In this document: positions 23,220 through 34,952 of the stretch, piece after piece
Layout: every line of letters starts with the position of its first letter
How positions within the stretch are numbered: the stretch's first letter is position 1
Assembly (NCBI GenBank): GCA_001598975.1
Contig: BBXU01000138.1
Location: 1 to 50,707, forward strand
Direction of reading: 5' to 3'
From: Parachlorella kessleri
Taxonomy: Eukaryota > Chlorophyta > Trebouxiophyceae > Chlorellales > Chlorellaceae
DNA length: 50,707 nucleotides
The notes under the pieces: generated by a model
The model's database searches: none
The model's input: the letters and a program-made list of their open reading frames with translations, nothing else
What the model was told of the DNA's origin: nothing
Translations under genes and position numbers: made by a program

Positions 23220-24364
23220 GTCTAGATTGTGCTGTGAGCCCAAAATAAGGGCTTCTAGGTTACTGTAATCAATAAGTTATAACGGAGCTCTCAGTTGCGG
23301 TGGCAGCTTCTGTGGGGTGTTTGGTAACGATTTATAAGCCGCGCCTTGCCTGCTGCGTGTGATGAGCCGTTTGGACTGGAGACAAGGGCTGTCATACGCC
23401 AATTTTCGATTAAGCTGGCCCCATTAAAAATTTAGCAAATCCTGCCAAACTGCAGCGATAGACACAGGTGTGTGCCTCTTTAAGCCTAAGAACCTAATTA
23501 TTAACATATATGTGCTGTGGTGCTCGCCGATCGTAGCAAAGGGGGTGGACAGCAGGCATGCTGCTCTGATCCCAGCCAAACTGCAAAGTTCTAGCCTGAG
23601 CAACCAGGTACCCCAACCGCGCGACCCCCGCCCCAGACCTTGTTTACAACTTATAAACTTTCAACTGCGGCTTTGGAGAGCGCTGTTTCGCTCGTTTGTT
23701 CACTGATCAAGAGATGACATGGCACTCAGCGGCCACCAGAAGCCAAACGGGGCCGGCAAGTTGAAGTCTTGACCAAGTCAAGGTACCCGCTAAGCGCGCT
23801 TTAGCGGGAAAATGAGCAGGGACACCCCCCTAGAACTTTGAAGTCCTGGGGCCAACCTGGTGCCTAACGCCCATTCGACCGCCCAACCGCCAGGCAAAAT
23901 ATTATTTTCATAGTCTAAAAGCCGTAGGAAACGACACAGAGCTTGCGTAGGCAGTTTTCTATTTTAATTTGCCGGATGTAGCTTTGGGGGTAACGGCCAC
24001 CTCCATGACAAATTTCCGCTCCCAGGGGGGTGAAAGTTGGCGTATGTCAGGATTGTGCATGGGCTGACCGCCACTGATTGGGGACCCTGCTATGAACCTT
24101 CAATGCAGCTTTGAGGGAACCCATTTTTTGTTATTACGGTTCCGTTGCCGACCTCCTATATGAGACATTTGGCTGGCTTTGTCAACTCCCACCAACAGGT
24201 CAACACGCATAACAGGGGTCAGACCGAATTTCGTCCCACACATACAACACTGCATGCGGCTCCTAGTGTCCCGCTGGTCCCAGGCATGCAGCCTACGATA
24301 CTCTTTTAGGGCAGTTCACAAGAGAGCACACGCACTGACGCCACGCCCTCCAGCCAAAGGCACA
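23220..24364. other. Intergenic region upstream of the SDR gene
   Basis: These 1.1 kb hold the SDR promoter and the 3' UTR of the PAP8-like gene. They are visibly more AT-rich than the genes. Short open frames show no recognisable protein or splice-consistent set. A minus-strand TGTAA at 23644-23648 is too far from the 24365 stop to assign safely. Confidence 0.45.
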
Positions 24365-26670
24365 TCAGTAATCAACCGCCGGCGAGTCAAAGTCGTCATA
24401 GTCCGACTCTGCCATTTCATCGTCATATTCAGCCATGAAGTCCTTCAAGTTGTCCTCATCAAGCCCGTCATCTTCAAGCTTATCCACCGGCAAGTCGGAG
24501 GGCGGCAGCCCCGCTTCGCTGCCAGTGCCGCTTCCCGCAGCCGCCAGTGCCTCAGCGCCCTGAGCCTGCAGTGATAGCCATGGCCATTAAAGCTTTGTAT
24601 TTATATTGCATGATAGCAGATAGTGGCCCTGATACATGTCCTGGGGATGGAGGATACATCTGGTGCATCATCAAGCGCACATCATACACCTGCCCCCGCG
24701 CTCAGTATACAGCCCTGCCACCTCCAGGTGAAATAAGGCCCTAACAGTGCATGAATGGCTCATCAACCAAGCAACGATCCTAGTCTAGTCTTACAGCCTG
24801 CTGTTCAAGCAGCTTACAAGAATGCCCTCTCTCATCGCCCCTTGCTAAATTTTGTAAGTGCCACGCCACCCCCGCCACATCAAACCCCAGCCGCACATCT
24901 ACGGCCTCCTTAGGCGCACCTGCCACAGCCGCACATACTCCTGCCCCACAACCGCCTGGACGTCGTCCCAAGGCACAGCCCCCTGCGCCGCCTGCGCAAG
25001 CAGCTCGACCTCCGCCTCGCTTAGGGCGCTCAGCCCCTCCTGGTTTGCTAGCACCACCTCCTCCCAGCCTGGCAGACTCTCCACACTCTCTATCGTCAGA
25101 GTGCCATTCCTGCAGGGGCGAAGGGGTGGGTGAAAGGCAGCACATGTGCAGCTCCCCAAGGTTATCTTAGTTGGTGGCAACCAGGGGTATCTTAGGAGCT
25201 CAAGCCTAACCAGGGGCTACCTCGCAGGTCATCCCCCGTCACCAACACAGCATGCCTGATGGGCACCAACCGACAGCAGCGTGTAACGCTGCTGCCTCTC
25301 TTCCCACATATACCTTCTCCTCCACTCCTATGGCACCAGACAAGGAGCACATGGACCCAATAGGAACACCTGTAATGTGTGCTGCTTTGAACATGTGTTC
25401 CTCTTTATGCCCGTCCCTTTGGTGCCCCTTCCGCACCTGACTCGCAGACGTAGGTCGTGTGGTGCTACATCCTCCGGAGCCAGCCACACAACTGGCTCTT
25501 TACTAATACTGCGTGCCTTGTTATCCATGACATAGACCTGAGCCAAGTCCAGCTCATACGGTTCCAGCCTGGCAACTGGAAGGAAGTAGACCTTGTAGAC
25601 CTGCAGTGCAATTCACTGGGACACTCTGGCGTCTGCCCAGGTCTCCATTACGCTACTGCAGCCAGCAGGCCCCCATCCAGAGCCTGAACACTACCTGGCC
25701 ACATCGATGCAAGCCCAGGGCATTGCTGGTAGACTGCTGCAGCAGACCACCCACCCCTGAGCACCTCAAGCAACTTGAACCGATTTGCACCACTGCTGCC
25801 CTTACCCACTGCTTGGGCGGCTTCTCTTCCAGCACGTTGCCCAGAAACTCGGCTCCTATCTCGATTGACTGGTAGTGCCGCGGTCCTGCCGGCAGCTCAC
25901 CAAATATGCTGGGCCGCACAAGATCTTCAGATTCCTGAAGGGAAGGAAGCACAACAGTGCTTCAGGAAAGGATGGCACGGGCATCATGCCACCTGCCCCC
26001 AGGCAGGCATAGGCCCGTCAGCTGCTTCAAGGTGGGGTAACAGCTTGCTATAAGAAGCGGCCGGCCAAGCACAATAACTTGCATCATGCTTACCTCGTCA
26101 ATCACATAGGAGTCCTGCAAATCCAACTGGCCATCGGGTAACTCCGCCACCAAAAACTCGCAGTTGTCCTGCATGAACAGATGATAACAGCCTTCAAAGC
26201 CCAGGAACAGCACCCCTCAACCCATCCTATTCTCCTCATTGACATTTAGTAGCAGGCACGCTTAGATGTGCCTGCTGACGTATGAGGAGGGGGACTCAGT
26301 GCAGCCTCCTGACACAACCCGCACCCCGACCCACGAGCTTCTCGCAGGCAAGTCCCCAGCTACAACAGGTCCATGTTCCGCTCACCAGCATAAACGACCG
26401 ATATCCTGGCCTGCTGGTCGCTGGCTTGGCGTCCTCCAGGGCCATCAGCCCTGTGTAGTCAGGCTCGCTCTCAGGACCCCATTTGGGAGATGCTGCCTCA
26501 GCAGTGGCTGCTGCGGTTAGCCGCTGCATCCGCCGCTGCTGGCGCGAGGCTACAACGAAGGGCTGCCAGTGGTGGGGTGCTGGGCGCCTCCATGCCCGGC
26601 AGGCCCTCCAGTGGGCGGGCCTAGTAAGGTGTGCCGAGGTTGCTGCCTTCTTCTGTAACTGCGCGCTCAT
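24365..26670 (-). CDS. Putative plastid transcription protein, pTAC6/PAP8-like (tentative)
   Basis: Six exons keep phase: 26670-26386, 26168-26094, 25934-25806, 25600-25437, 25109-24920 and 24565-24365 (347 residues). The N-terminal ~60 residues are rich in Arg, Ala, His and Gln, with few acidic residues, as in organelle transit peptides. The central part resembles, from memory, Arabidopsis pTAC6/PAP8, a subunit of the plastid-encoded RNA polymerase (PEP) complex of about 328 residues. The best stretch is YELDLAQVYVMDNKARSIS (residues about 177-195), followed by VVWLAPEDVAPHDLRLR and NGTLTIESV. Exon 2 begins DNCEFLVAELPDG, also similar. The C-terminal exon is very acidic (DEDNLKDFMAEYDDEMAES) and ends FDSPAVDY. 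The join of exons 5 and 6 rests on phase and splice motifs only; without it the protein would stop soon after LWQVRLRRP. If the pTAC6 match fails, it is a conserved hypothetical. Confidence 0.55.
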
Positions 26671-27995
26671 GTTTTCTATGAAAGGCTTACAAACCTAGAA
26701 AAATATGGCACGAAAAGAGAACAGTCAATGATGGCATTGCATGCACCCGAGGTGTCTTTAAGAACTTTTGTTGCAAGTAAATCGTAACCCTACTCCTAGT
26801 AAGTTGGCGGTCTTGGTAAGTGATGGACCTGACTGAGGGGGGTTACTGATGGACCTACGGGCTGTCTGTGCAGGCGCATGGCGGGTAGCCTTGGACTTGT
26901 CCTCAGTTCAATTTGTTGTTTCCCCCCAGTGGGGGCCCCCAGCAATTCAATCTCCTCGTACTGGTGTTGATGGCGAGTGCTTGTAACATGTATCGCCTGG
27001 AGCTTGAGCACCAGCCAGCACTGTGGTGCCACTTGGTTCTACGGTGCAGGGGTCCCAAGCGACAGGTGGTTTTGAACTGCAAGGCACAGAGGCTTTGCAG
27101 GTGATTGCCCTTGCCGGCTTCTGCTTTCATGCCTGTTGCTGCTCTGCCGCTGCAACAGGCAGGCGTCCCAGAGATTGTTTGGGCTTCGCAACCAAAACCC
27201 TTGTCAAACTTGCCGCTATGCCTCGCAGTTTGCTGGGATGCAGAGCCTCTGCAAGGCACAGAACAGCAGATTTTTTCTCAAGCACCAGGCTGGGTGCTGG
27301 TAGATGCCCTAAATGGGAGTGCTCTTGCAGGCACCTTGCTTCCAGGACACCACTGGGCGCTGAAGGCACAGAGTGCAAACCAGCACCAATCCAAGGTGTG
27401 CTGTCCAGAATCGGCATCGTCCCGGCTATTACTGCCTACCGCCACTAGACCCAGAAGTAGCTACTACAGGACTTTGAGAGCTGGCATATGCCTGTGCGCT
27501 CCAGCGTGTCTGCTGGTATCGAGCTGTGAGTCGAGTCTGGTCTGTGAAGGCTTACGCTTTTGAGTTGAGAGCCTAGCAGGGTTCTCTAATGCAAGCACGT
27601 ATCCTGAGGAACATGACTTGTGGAAGCAATATTGAGTGCCCCGAAGGGCGCCTCGCCATGTACAGATATAACCCAAACTGATGACTGCGCCACAGCAGAG
27701 ATGGACAACCTCTAGTGCCGCAGCTTTTTAACCTGTCTTAACAAAACCCTGAAATTGACCAGTCTCAGGTACTTGGTGAGGACTTCCAGACAATAGCCAT
27801 CATCCTTTGAACTGTCGTGTGAGCCAGTGGCACAACCCAGTTGAAGCATCCCAGGACCGAAGTCAAGTCCACAGCGCCCTAGGGCGCGAGATTGAAGCAC
27901 GCTGGTCACACAACAAGCTATTGGTATACGAGTCACGTCAGCTGCTGTACCTTAAGGCTACTTCACAGGGCCATCGCCACTTTCCTCGGTGCGCC
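26671..27995. other. Divergent intergenic region between the PAP8-like gene and the glycosyltransferase
   Basis: These 1.3 kb should hold two promoters and 5' UTRs. Open frames on the plus strand between 27023 and 27563 are long enough to notice but show no recognisable motif, no consistent splice partners and no link to the first glycosyltransferase exon. I see nothing else supportable. Confidence 0.4.
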
Positions 27996-30900
27996 ATGCC
28001 AACCATGCGTTTCCTGATGATGCAAGGCCGTGTGTCACACGCCCTTCCTGCCTCCAGAAGACTCCCCATCGCTGAAAGGAAGCAGTCCTTGCGCTGCCTG
28101 TGTGGAACAACGGGTCCCTCACGGCGGTAAGCTGGTGCAGGCCCGGGCAGTGGGATGTAGTCACTTCTGTGAGGCTTGCTGTTTACAGCAGAGCACAACG
28201 TCCCTCCACAACTACAGGTCACCGTTGCAGGTCCAAAGCTTTGTTTCTGAGCCCCGTCTGGCCAGAAAGGAGCAGCTCAGCAGCAGGCGTCCGCACAGCT
28301 GACCTGATAGGCGGCTTCCAAGAGTGGGGTTTTGATGTGGCCTATGCAAGGTATGGGCAGCCACCCACGCAAGGTTGTTGATTCAGCCTAGTATTGGCAT
28401 GATACGGCATCCCAATTCAGTCGAACAACACTCGTCTCTGTACAGCGAGACAGAGGCTTGTTGCTGTTTCCTTGGGAGGGCCGTCAGCCAGGCGCAAGTG
28501 TGTCCTTGGCTGCTGTCGAGCGGGGGCGGTACCTTTCCTTGCAACTTGTCGAGGGTGACATCTAACCGCATCTGGTCTGTGCAGCTCTTCAAGGCCCAAC
28601 AGCCACTCAGAGCTGCTGGAGAGCCAGGGCGTGCCCGCCATCCACTGCGCACCCAACCGCGAAGAGGAACTGGCGGGCATCCTTCAAGCAGTCAACCCCG
28701 ATGTGTGCGTGTTTGACAGGTGGGTGAGCGCTGCTTCACTATATACCTAGTGTGCCTGCTGCTTAGAGACTCCTCCGGTGCATCCTCACCTTTGCGGATG
28801 TGTATGGCAAGGTGGCAGGTCAACCACAGCTCTTGACACCTCCTTCAGCCTACCAAGTGCAGCTAGAAGATCCCACTGTTCTGCCTGCACCATCACCTAA
28901 ATCTCGCACTATGCTTGTGCCCAGGTCCTACCCCCCCCCCCCTCCCCCTCTCCCCCACAGGTTTTATGCGGAGGAAGCCTTCTCCTTCCGGGTGCGAGAC
29001 CTGGCCCCCGGCGCACTGCGGGTGCTGGACATGCAGGACGTGCACTTCCTGCGGGCAGGGCGGCAGCGGCTGGCAGCGCAGGGGGCTCCCCTGCCGGAGG
29101 TGCTGGCATGGCGCCCCACATCCGAATCTGCAGAATGCCTGCGAGAGCTGGCCTCCATACAGAGGTGGGCGGGTGGGCGGAATGGCAGTCGCAGGCAGTG
29201 GCGGTGGAGGTGTAATGGCCAAACCAAGCCCGCGGCTTCTCAGGTATGTACTGCCGACCAGGCATGAAGCTTGTGGGGCTTGCAGATGGGGATGCTGCTG
29301 AGGCCCCGCTGCAAGAACCCCGCCCCACCTCAGTTGCCTGCATAGCAAGCGCTGTAAGGGTTTAGGGTGGTGCAGCACAAGGGGTTTGGCTTTCAGCCAT
29401 GCAAGGCCAGACCGGGCCAGAAAAAGGCTGCACAGTTAAGCTTGCGATCAAAGGCCTCCGCGGAGCCCGGCCATGTGCTGTTCATGGACGGTCCATATCA
29501 TCTCCTCACTTAAGATGCGCTCCCTTTCCTTGCCCTGTCCCAGGTCCGACCTGACGCTGGTGTGCTCACCGGAGGAGCTTCGCCTGCTGGTGGGGCACTA
29601 TGGCATCCCTGCCAACAAGCTGGTCCTGGCACCCTTCTTTACCCCGCCTTCTCCCTTCGCTCCCAAGAAGGAAGCCGCAGCACCATACGAAAGCCAACAC
29701 CAGCATCAGCAGGAGGAGCAACAGCACCAGCAGAGCGGCCAGCGGCCGCAGGGGCAGGGTGAGGAGCAGGGCTGCCCAGGTTTCGAGAAGCGGTCGCACT
29801 TTTTGATGATTGGGAACTTCCGCCACCCGCCCAACGTGGACTCTGCAGAGTGGGCCTGCCGCGAGCTGTGGCCCCGCATCCGCTCCCAGCTGGCGGGCAG
29901 CAGCGGCGGGGCACCTGCCCCCGAGCTGCACATCTATGGTGCCCACGCGCCTGCCAATGCCCAGCAGCTGTTGCACAAACCAGTGAGTTGCTGACTGCAC
30001 CGAGCAGTACACCATGGAGGGGAAGGGGTTGTGTGGGGAGTTTGAGGGCGGGTTTGGGAACCTCCCACGGACATGCTGACCGGCGGTGCCAGCAGTGCTG
30101 AGTGTCGGGCACGGCTCCATGTGTTGTGGGGACCGCCCTGTAGCTTCGCAGCGGCCGGCGGGTATGCCATCCCAGCAAACCCGTGGGCAAAGTTTAGTCA
30201 GGTTGACAAGCACCGCTGCGCACATTCACTAGCGCTGACCACTTGCACGCCTCAAGCAGGCTTCTGCGGTCATCCTTTGAATTTCACGTTTCCCGCATGC
30301 CTCACACCCCATGGCCACACTGGTTTGTGGTGTGCAGAAAGAGGGAGTCTACTTCAAGGGCTTTGCTCCCAGCCTGGACATCATGCTGCGCTACCGCGTC
30401 AGCTTTGCCCCGCTGCGCTTTGGGGCCGGGCTCAAGGGCAAGGTGGTGGACAGCTGGTGGCACGGCCTGCCCGTCTGCACCACTCCTGTCGGGGCGGAGG
30501 GGATGCATGGGCTGCCAGCGCGGCGCGCCAGCAGCAGGAGCAGCGCAGCTGGCGCAGGCCGCGTCAAAGTGGATGCGGCAGAGGACGGATACGTGGGGCA
30601 GTTAGATCAGGCTGACAGCGACCGGTACAATATTGTGCCAGTGGCCGTGGATGCGGATGTACCTGGCAGGGATGCAGCGGCGGAGGGGCCTGTGTGGCAG
30701 CTGGGGCCGCAGCCGAAGAGCCCCCTCGTCACGCCGGCAGGAGAGCCTGCTGAGCGAGGGTACGTCTGGCAGGCAGGTGGAGAACGGTTTGCCTCTACCA
30801 CGCAAGCGGGCAGCGGCAGCGGCCGTGGCAGCAGCAGTCTAGCTTCCACGATTGGTAGCCCTCGCAGGGCTGCGGTAGACCCAGCGGAGGTGGGGTATGT

Positions 30901-31792
30901 GTGGCAGCTGGGGCCGCAGCAGCAGGGCGGCAGCAGTGGCAAGGCCCAAAGCTTGACACCCGCGGAAAGCAACATGGATCCTGCCGAACAGGGCTATGCA
31001 TGGCAGTTGGGACCTGCGCATGGAGGAGCGCATGAAGCTTCGCCTGCTGGCTCGGGCAGGGCCCGTGACCACAGCAGTTGTGCCGGGACCAGCAGCACGC
31101 GCGGCAGCTTCAGCGGCAGTACAGCCGCCGCAGGAAGCAGCAGCAACCACCCACCTGCTGAGTGGGGTGGCCTGTGTGGTGCACAGACGGCCGAGCAGCT
31201 AGCAGTGGATGCTGTGCGGTTATACACTGACGAGCAGCTGTGGGCCGCGTGCCAGGCTAGGGGCTTTCAGCTGCTGGAGGAGCTGTATGACAGGGAGCAC
31301 AACCTGGGGGCGGTCAGGGTGAGCTGCAAGGCCGGTTCTTTTTTATCAGTTAAGGTGGCAGGTAGTGAACAGGGAGTGAGAGGAGAGCTGCGCATGCACC
31401 TTTTATGGTGGCAGGCAGTGCACTCTGCGGCGGGGTAGCTTTGCTGGGTCTGGCAGGGCGGCGTGCCAGGGTGGCAGGCAGTGCGATCTGTTGTGTGGTT
31501 CACCTGGGGCTGGCAGGATGGCGTAACAAGGGTGCGCTGTGGGGTGCCAAAGCCTGCGCACCGCATTACTGTTGAAGCCTGTCTCTATACCCCAAACTCC
31601 GCTCCGACATTACAGGGGAAGCTAAGCCTGACAGGCCAAACCCTGCAGGATGGTGTGCTGGAAGCCTTGGCCAACCTGCAGCTGCGACGCACCCTGGACT
31701 TCACTGGGCAGCTGCTGTGGCAGCAGCAGTTCAGGGCCACCGAGTTCATGTCGCGGTGGATCGAGCTGAAGGAGAAGGGGCGGCAGCAGTAG
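27996..31792 (+). CDS. GT4-type glycosyltransferase with repeat-rich insertion
   Basis: Seven exons keep phase: 27996-28126, 28231-28350, 28585-28719, 28961-29164, 29544-29982, 30338-31318 and 31616-31792 (728 residues). The first ~45 residues are basic and hydroxylated, like a transit peptide. The N-terminal domain starts KALFLSPVWPERSSSAAGVR; the C-terminal domain has HFLMIGNFRHPPNVDS and FAPLRFGAGLKGKVVDSWWH followed by GLPVCTTPVGAEGM, the donor-binding signature of GT-B family 4 enzymes, closest in style to bacterial group 1 glycosyltransferases. Substrates cannot be told. Residues about 400-627 interrupt the domain before AEQLAVDAVRLYTDEQLW and carry five copies (plus one decayed) of a PAExGYVWQLGP motif. 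Another low-complexity His/Gln insertion lies at 29680-29765. The pyrimidine tract at 28931-28957 is the acceptor tract of exon 4. No clear TGTAA follows. Confidence 0.88.
30575..31200 (+). repeat. Degenerate peptide repeat array PAE-x-GYVWQLGP inside the glycosyltransferase
   Basis: The Gly that opens each motif lies at residues 427 (GYVGQLDQ), 460 (GPVWQLGP), 484 (GYVWQAGG), 529 (GYVWQLGP), 562 (GYAWQLGP) and 620 (decayed, GGLCGAQ). Most copies are preceded by (D)PAE. Spacers of roughly 24-58 residues are low-complexity Ser, Gly, Ala and Gln. The DNA copies differ, so this is an old array and not a recent tandem expansion. Confidence 0.85.
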
Positions 31793-32237
31793 GAGCCTGG
31801 GCGGACTCTACCTAGGAACCTGTAGACCCTGGGCCAGCCCAGGGCATATTTTGAATCCAGCACTGTCACTTGACAGCTGCCTACCCTCTGTTTGCACTAT
31901 CCGTCCCCCAGTAACACCGATACTCTGAGATTGATCTGTTATGGTGTATCCTCAGAAGCCTATCTATAAGCCAAACACCTGCAGCACTTCTGCACGGTGG
32001 CCGCTTGGGTCCCCTATGTTGCTTCGAGGGCTGCACCTACGCACCTAAGGCAAGTGCAAGTTTATGGGAAGGCCAGCAGCTTGCCCACAACAAGCCGACA
32101 TCACTTATTGTAGCTTCTTTAACTGTAGCTACATTAGAACCCCACAACAAGTTGTCTGGGAGGCGGGCGTCACACGCTCCACGAGTGACGCCCACCAACT
32201 CCATGGGGCCACTTCATCCTCCAGCTCCAGGCGCCGC
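31793..32237. other. Convergent spacer between the glycosyltransferase and RRP7
   Basis: The 445 bases hold the two 3' UTRs. No gene, RNA or TGTAA in the right orientation was seen. Confidence 0.45.
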
Positions 32238-33813
32238 TCAGTAGGGCTTGAACCTCCTGGCAGCCTTGAGCTCTGCAATGCGCCGCTTGTCGTCCTCAAA
32301 GCGCTGCCGCAAGTCCAGCAGCTCTGCACAGACGCGGCCGGGACAACGAGTTGTGTGTACAGCAGTGGACAAGATCACTGGTTAGGGGAGAGACCTGTCG
32401 AAACAGAACTCAACCCAACCCAAGGCCTGGCCAGGGTACTAGTACATTCAGCCCTGTACAGCTCCCCTACAATTCCGCTGTTCAAACTACCTGAACCCAA
32501 TACCATGTACACTGAGGTTGAGCTCAATGGAGCAGCTACGCAAGCAAGTTGCAGTGTGGGGGTTGGGAACATCTTGCGTGCACTAGGCATGCATGCTGCC
32601 CAGTACCTGCCCAGGCTTCTGGAAGGCGCTGCACCCCTTGCATGCAGCACAAAGTCCTCACAAAGGACAATTCCCAACCCCATCAGCTTGCCCAACAACT
32701 GGCATAATGTCCAGTCCAGTCCAGCCCAGCTCTACTCCCTGTATCGCACTACCTGCCACCCATACTAATAAACATCAAGTTCCAGCCAGGGGCGCTCACC
32801 GCTCCGCCGCTTCTCCCTTTGCTGAAAGCGGTAGAAGTCCGAATGAACCTGGTCCTTCTTGGCCGCCGCCTGCGCCTGAGCTGCTGCGCCCGCCACGCCG
32901 GCCACTGTCACGCCGCTGGCGCCAGCATTCTTCTTGCGGCCCTGTCACTTGCAGCATTGCCGTGGTCAGCTGAGCGCCACAAGCGCACAGCACTGGGGCA
33001 GACACCATACGAGGGAATACATGATGCTTCTCAGTAGGCCGTCGGCAAGCCGCTATGGTTGTTCTGCTGCGTTAGTCTGTGCTGCGTTAGTCTGTGCACT
33101 TGGAATCTCCAGCGGCAACCCTAGCATCTCCTCCACCCCACCTTGTGCCGCTGCACGACTGTCCACCCCTCGTCCTCCATGGCCCTGAGCGCCTCCTGCC
33201 GCCGCCGCTCCTCCTCTGCCTCAAACTCTTCCGTCCACGCGTCAAGCGCTTTCTGCAGCTCGCTGTTGCCAGGCGTGAGAGCCTTGTGTTGCTCCACCCA
33301 GGCTGCACATGAAGGGCAGCAGCATGCTAGAGAAGCCTCAAGCGCCTGATATGATGGACAGAGGCAACATGGGCCAAGCAACGCAAAGGTACACGCTGGT
33401 ATAGGTATGCGTGTAGAGGGTCCTGGGCCCGGATGATAGCCTGCGTGGACTGCCGTCGTGCTAGACATACTCCCCTTACCTTTCAGCCCAAAGGGCGCAC
33501 TTGGCTCCGGCAGCTGCACTTGCTGGATCAGTCCCTTGGCTGCTGCTTGGAGGGCGTTATCCCTGCCAGCCGGTGTTGTGTAAAGTACGACTGCAGAGCC
33601 TTTGGAGGCATAGACAGCAGCCCGTTCCACATTCCCAAAGTTGGAGCAGAGCTCCAGGAGCGAGCCCTCCTCAAGCTGGAAAGGTAGTCCCGTGACGAAT
33701 AACGTGCGGTCCTTAGGCAGGCTGTCCTGCCCGACGTGGGGTTTGACGAAAAGATGGCGCACCAGCTGTCCCAGTCGAATGGGCAGTACACGATAACTAG
33801 AAGACTGGCTCAT
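32238..33813 (-). CDS. RRP7: Ribosomal RNA-processing protein 7 (RRP7)
   Basis: RRP7 is a nucleolar factor of the UTP-C part of the small-subunit processome, needed for 18S rRNA maturation. Four exons keep phase: 33813-33480, 33302-33142, 32941-32800 and 32323-32238 (240 residues; the human protein is about 280). The N-terminal half is an RRM-like fold with RTLFVTGLPFQLEEGSL and ERAAVYASKGSAVVLY. The C-terminal RRP7 domain is clear: EDEGWTVVQRHKGRKK across the exon 2/3 join, HSDFYRFQQREKRRSELL across exons 3 and 4, then RRIAELKAARRFKPY at the very end, matching the conserved C-terminus of RRP7A. An in-frame ATG 60 bases upstream (33873) would add 20 residues; 33813 was chosen because the added part shows no conservation. 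Confidence 0.93.
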
Positions 33814-34952
33814 GCTTTGTTTCAACACGATGCACGGAAAATGTAAGCGTCTGGCTAGCGAACAGTCATGCATGCAGAGTCCCTTACTGTCCCTGTGGTA
33901 GGCTCAAGTCTGATCAATCAACTTCTTTATTCATTACCCCGTGTTTTACTTTCAATCTCCACACCAGCAAAGCGGGCGGGAACCTTGCCACGGTGGCAGG
34001 CGCTAACCAATCAGCCCATCAGAAGTCAACCAAGAAGCACCGAGGTTCTGGCACACACACCCTACATGAAAATGAGCCCTGCTACGGACTGCTGCTCAGC
34101 AAGTGCAAGACAAGTCGCTTTTATGCCAGAACCTTAGGCTGTGGCAAAAGGGTTGGTAGGAGTACAACCTCAAGTGCTTTGCGTGGGCCAGGATGTGTAG
34201 GGGAACAGTAAGAATGGTGTGCGAACACGATTGACTTCGGCTGGTGTAAGTATGCGCTGGCTTGCCAAACGGCAGACAAGCTGTAGGTTGTTGGTGGTAT
34301 AAGCACGACGCACACAGCTCTCAAGGACCCATTCTGCTGTTCCCCTGACCAACATACCATACCAGGCCTGCAGAACTTTCATATAAGCGCTATACAGCAA
34401 GTCAGCAGCTATCCAGCAACTGTACCAACTATCAGAACCAGCAAGGATTCAGCAAAAGGAATAACAGAAACAGTGCAAAACGGAGTAAGATACCCTGCCG
34501 GAATGCCCGCAGATCACACAATACAGTGTACAAAAGCGGAACGGTGCCCTTTGTATGTTCGGCAAGCATACAAGTATGATATGGGTTTCGTATCGGTCCC
34601 GACAATAAAATCCCCGAGCCGGGACCAGGCATTACTGAACCCACTGTCTAATCTACAACCTATTCAAAAACTGCCACTTCACAGTGCGTCATGCATCGGC
34701 AGCAGCTGGTTGTCGAAAGATTTCTAACTGTCCTGCACCTACAAGTGCTTTTATAGCGTCGAAAGCCTACCAGGGCTATTGTGAAGATAAAGTCGTTAAA
34801 TCCTGGCATGCAGTAGCACTGCTAAAAGGAAACGTCATCAGCGAAACATTACCGGCATAGCCTGCTGCCAGGCTTGCTTTTGGCTCAACTTCCTCACGAG
34901 CCCGCCCAGGGCAGAACCCCAGCCCAGCTTAGCCAGCAGCAAAACCGCCAGG
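33814..34952. other. Intergenic region between RRP7 and the ANK-RCC1 gene
   Basis: These 1.1 kb hold the RRP7 promoter and the 3' UTR of the ANK-RCC1 gene, both on the minus strand. Short open frames have no recognisable motif or splice partner, and no TGTAA in minus orientation was found. Confidence 0.45.

Noticed and set aside
23220..24364. Hidden snRNA or snoRNA gene in the AT-rich intergenic stretch
   Set aside because: No U6-like core, box C/D pair or other definable RNA signature was seen.
27023..27563. Possible plus-strand gene upstream of the glycosyltransferase
   Set aside because: Overlapping frames exist but none has a clear ATG context, splice partners or a recognisable motif; left as intergenic.
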